Shown piece after piece: positions 22,501 to 64,000 of a stretch of 64,000 nt of DNA. Below the pieces are notes generated by a model, which did not search any database, had not been told where the DNA came from, and saw only the letters and a list, made by a program, of their open reading frames with translations. The position numbers and the translations under genes were made by a program. Numbering within the stretch: position 1 is the first letter of the stretch; every line of letters starts with the position of its first letter. This DNA is from Athripsodes cinereus (lineage: Eukaryota; Arthropoda; Insecta; Trichoptera; Leptoceridae): the NCBI GenBank assembly GCA_947579605.1, contig OX388307.1, forward strand, positions 32,713,237-32,777,236, given 5' to 3'.

Positions 22501-24127
22501 TCATGTTTTATTCAATTAGCATTTGTTAAATAGAGGTAAAGCAATAAATGTGAAAGAGATGCAATGTGGAAGTGATAACTGTACATACGTTTGCATGAAA
22601 ACATTATTGCATCTCGTTTACTCTTAGAATATTGGATTCTTGATTGTATTGTCAATCTAAAGAGTAGTCACCCTTTTGGATTTTGACAAACACAAAGCAA
22701 TAATAGTTATATCACATACCTGTTTGAATGGTCTCCGAGGAAATTTTAAATTATAAGGCGACAAAAACATAATCTAAAATTAAACCAATTTGCTAATACA
22801 TATAAACTATTCAAAGAAAAAAAGTATTATTTAAATATGAAATCGAGATTTGAAATAAACCCACAAGAACCTTGACATCAAAGGTGAAATGTGTCAGAAC
22901 ACGATTCAAACAAAAAAAACTCCTGATTCTGCATTTTGTTTAATATCTGAACCATTGGTTTACATAAATTTTATTTTTAAACCTGCAACGATTACAACAT
23001 GTAGTACATAACATATAAGAATGTTGAGATATAACATTAATGTATGCAAAGTTACAATGTAAGCTAGAGGGCACAAAATTAGTAAGTACAAAATCATTCA
23101 GTATCCAATATCACTAATAATGGTTTGATGTTAGTAACCTCCTAAAACTATCATTAAAAAAATAGATACAAAGATGTTGTACCATAAATATTTTTTTAAC
23201 ACCGTTAATCTTAGTCCAAAAGAATGATTCTATGCTATTTGCCATAGATGGCAAATGGCATTTAATTACTATCGATGGCAAAACTACGCAATATGTATTT
23301 GAATGGAAATATTATTGACCAAAGCGATATCGAAGACTCACACCTCACATTCAGATATTTCAAAGTCAAGGGACTTCCATTTCTCCAGCAATAGAGCGAA
23401 ACAGCAGATCATCACTTCACAATTTTGCGTACTATCCTGCTTTAGACTACAACACTCCCACACAAATATATAATGCATACTACCGCTCTTCACGTTCATG
23501 ACATAGTCTAATGCTGTCTTGGAGTTAATACCTGACAATGCACTATAATATTCTTCCAAATCCCTTGTAAATATTGATTTCATCATCACATTTAGGATAT
23601 TGGATGCCAAATGATAAAAGTGTGTTTATATATTCAACTGTTTCTTGTATTTGTGTGTGCTTCAGTCTTGAACAAACTTCACAATAATAATAAGTTTTAT
23701 AATAACAATACATAAATATAATATTTAAATATATAAAATACCTATAGCATATTGTCAAGCTGTAATTATAGTCGTGAGAGTGTCGTGCATGTGGATAGTG
23801 CTATGCAAAAATGTTTTAAGCAACAAACTAGGGTAATCATTGTTTTGTAGACCTGGACATTAAATATCAATGAGTTAATTAATTGTAACATTGACTTCAA
23901 CCAAAATTAAGTCCACTTTTTTCTGGGGAAATAATCAACTGTTATTTGTTTGAAATTTTAAAACATCTTAATGAGTAACAATTTAAGTTTTTCGTTTATG
24001 AATAAACAACTAACCAAGTTATTTTTTCATGCAGAGTGCCCAGCTCTCTGGATATTATAATATGTACTATTTTTAGGTTTAAATTCTGGAATCCGATACA
24101 CTCCAAATAGTAAACAATATGCTTTCG

Positions 24128-24232
24128 TTGTAAAGGTGGAGTATGTTAGCAGCGGGAAGACTTAAACCCGAGACCTCTGTACTGAAAGTCCGAGATTCTA
24201 CCATCAGTCTACTAACCACCACAATTACGACA
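24128..24232 (-). mobile_element. tRNA-like SINE remnant, family 4
   Basis: Minus strand: GTGGTTAGTAGACTGATGGT (A-box-like) and GAGGTCTCGGGTTTAAGTCT (B-box-like) at tRNA spacing. Only the head survives. It lies about 520 bp beyond the USP7 stop codon, so it may be transcribed in the 3' UTR. Confidence 0.55.
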
Positions 24233-24384
24233 TTAATCAATTTTTAATTTTCTAATATTGATACATTATTGCATAAAACACTCCATGTATGCGTGCAATA
24301 CGCGTGTATGGTGTGAGAGTGAGAACCCTAGTAATATATTTATATCATATGGTATTTGTAGTGGTAATAAACTCACACAGCTAA

Positions 24385-24447
24385 ATATATATATATATAT
24401 ATATATGTAATATATAATACAACACTGGTATGGTATGGTATGGTATG
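24385..24447. repeat. Microsatellites (TA)n and (GGTAT)n
   Basis: A (TA)11-like run near 24388-24406 and five GGTAT/GGTGT units at 24428-24455. Confidence 0.85.
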
Positions 24448-24755
24448 GTGTGGTATTTTATAAAGATAAGGTAAAGGCGATAATATAAGTTACATTAATA
24501 TTTAGAGACATGGTGTGTATCAAAACAAAAAAGGACAATGAGGATAATAATTAATTAGAATAATAATAATAATAATAATGTGAATTAATTAATTATATAA
24601 TAATAATATTACATTTACATTTGATTATACTTCACAATGCTGCGCCATCAAAATCACTCATAGTAATAATAATAATAACAGAAGTAGTAATACAGCCATG
24701 CAGACAACAACTCTATGTAGATACTATGTATTATATATAGCCAGCCAGCCTGTGC

Positions 24756-63966
<39,211 letters not shown>

Positions 63967-64000
63967 GCGACGTGAATGGTTTTGTGTCTTACAGGACTTG

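Larger units (their letters stand above)
19540..24755 (-). other. TE-poor AT-rich DNA downstream of the USP7 stop (probable 3' UTR in part)
   Basis: The 5 kb after the stop codon has no long ORF and few recognisable repeats, unlike the DNA on both sides: one tRNA-like remnant (24128-24232), microsatellites near 24.4 kb and AAT-rich runs. Some of it must be USP7 3' UTR, but many AATAAA-like hexamers (TTTATT on the plus strand) prevent choosing a poly(A) site. The low repeat content fits a long, selected 3' UTR; that is inference. Confidence 0.45.

Overview
This is a 64 kb piece of an AT-rich animal nuclear genome. The GT-AG introns, the load of non-LTR retrotransposons, tRNA-derived SINEs and short DNA transposons, and an insect-like USP7 protein point to an arthropod. 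I infer an insect, most likely a lepidopteran, but no single sequence here proves the order.

One cellular protein-coding gene is recognisable: the deubiquitinase USP7 (HAUSP) on the minus strand. I could place 18 exons with consistent splice sites and phases (52953 down to 24756), plus a probable 5' exon at 63925-63966. Joined, they predict 1128 residues, or 1101 from an internal Met, against about 1100 for human USP7. The order is MATH domain, Cys/His/Asp protease with all catalytic residues, five ubiquitin-like domains, and the conserved C-terminal activating tail. The gene occupies about 39 kb because its introns are full of mobile DNA.

Layout. 1-2.1 kb: part of a non-LTR retrotransposon (CCHC ORF1 and endonuclease-RT ORF2), minus strand, running off the left edge. 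2.1-19.5 kb: intergenic, with foldback elements, SINEs, LINE 3' remnants, hAT-type MITEs and degenerate minisatellites. 19.5-24.7 kb: TE-poor AT-rich DNA just downstream of the USP7 stop, probably including its 3' UTR. 24.7-43.9 kb: USP7 exons 19 to 3, with a 1.3 kb pogo/Tigger-like element, SINEs and LINE scraps in introns. 43.9-52.85 kb: a 9 kb intron holding an orphan LINE ORF1 with a PHD-like finger, a ~700 bp repeat with a nested hAT MITE, a LINE 3' end interrupted by a short retroposon, an internally deleted mariner and a 62 bp minisatellite. 52.85-52.95 kb: USP7 exon 2. 53-63.9 kb: an 11 kb intron with a tandemly repeated coding-like segment, an apparently intact LINE in the opposite direction to USP7 (ORF1 236 aa, ORF2 987 aa), nested MITE/retroposon insertions and a 922 bp hAT element with an 8 bp target duplication.

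Apart from USP7 the coding sequences all belong, or seem to belong, to mobile elements. I found no rRNA, no convincing functional tRNA and no CRISPR array. The most informative signals are the datable nested insertions (including a filled and an empty copy of the same site), the perfect 52 bp palindrome, the paired MITEs, and the three copies of a palindromic motif block near the two window ends.
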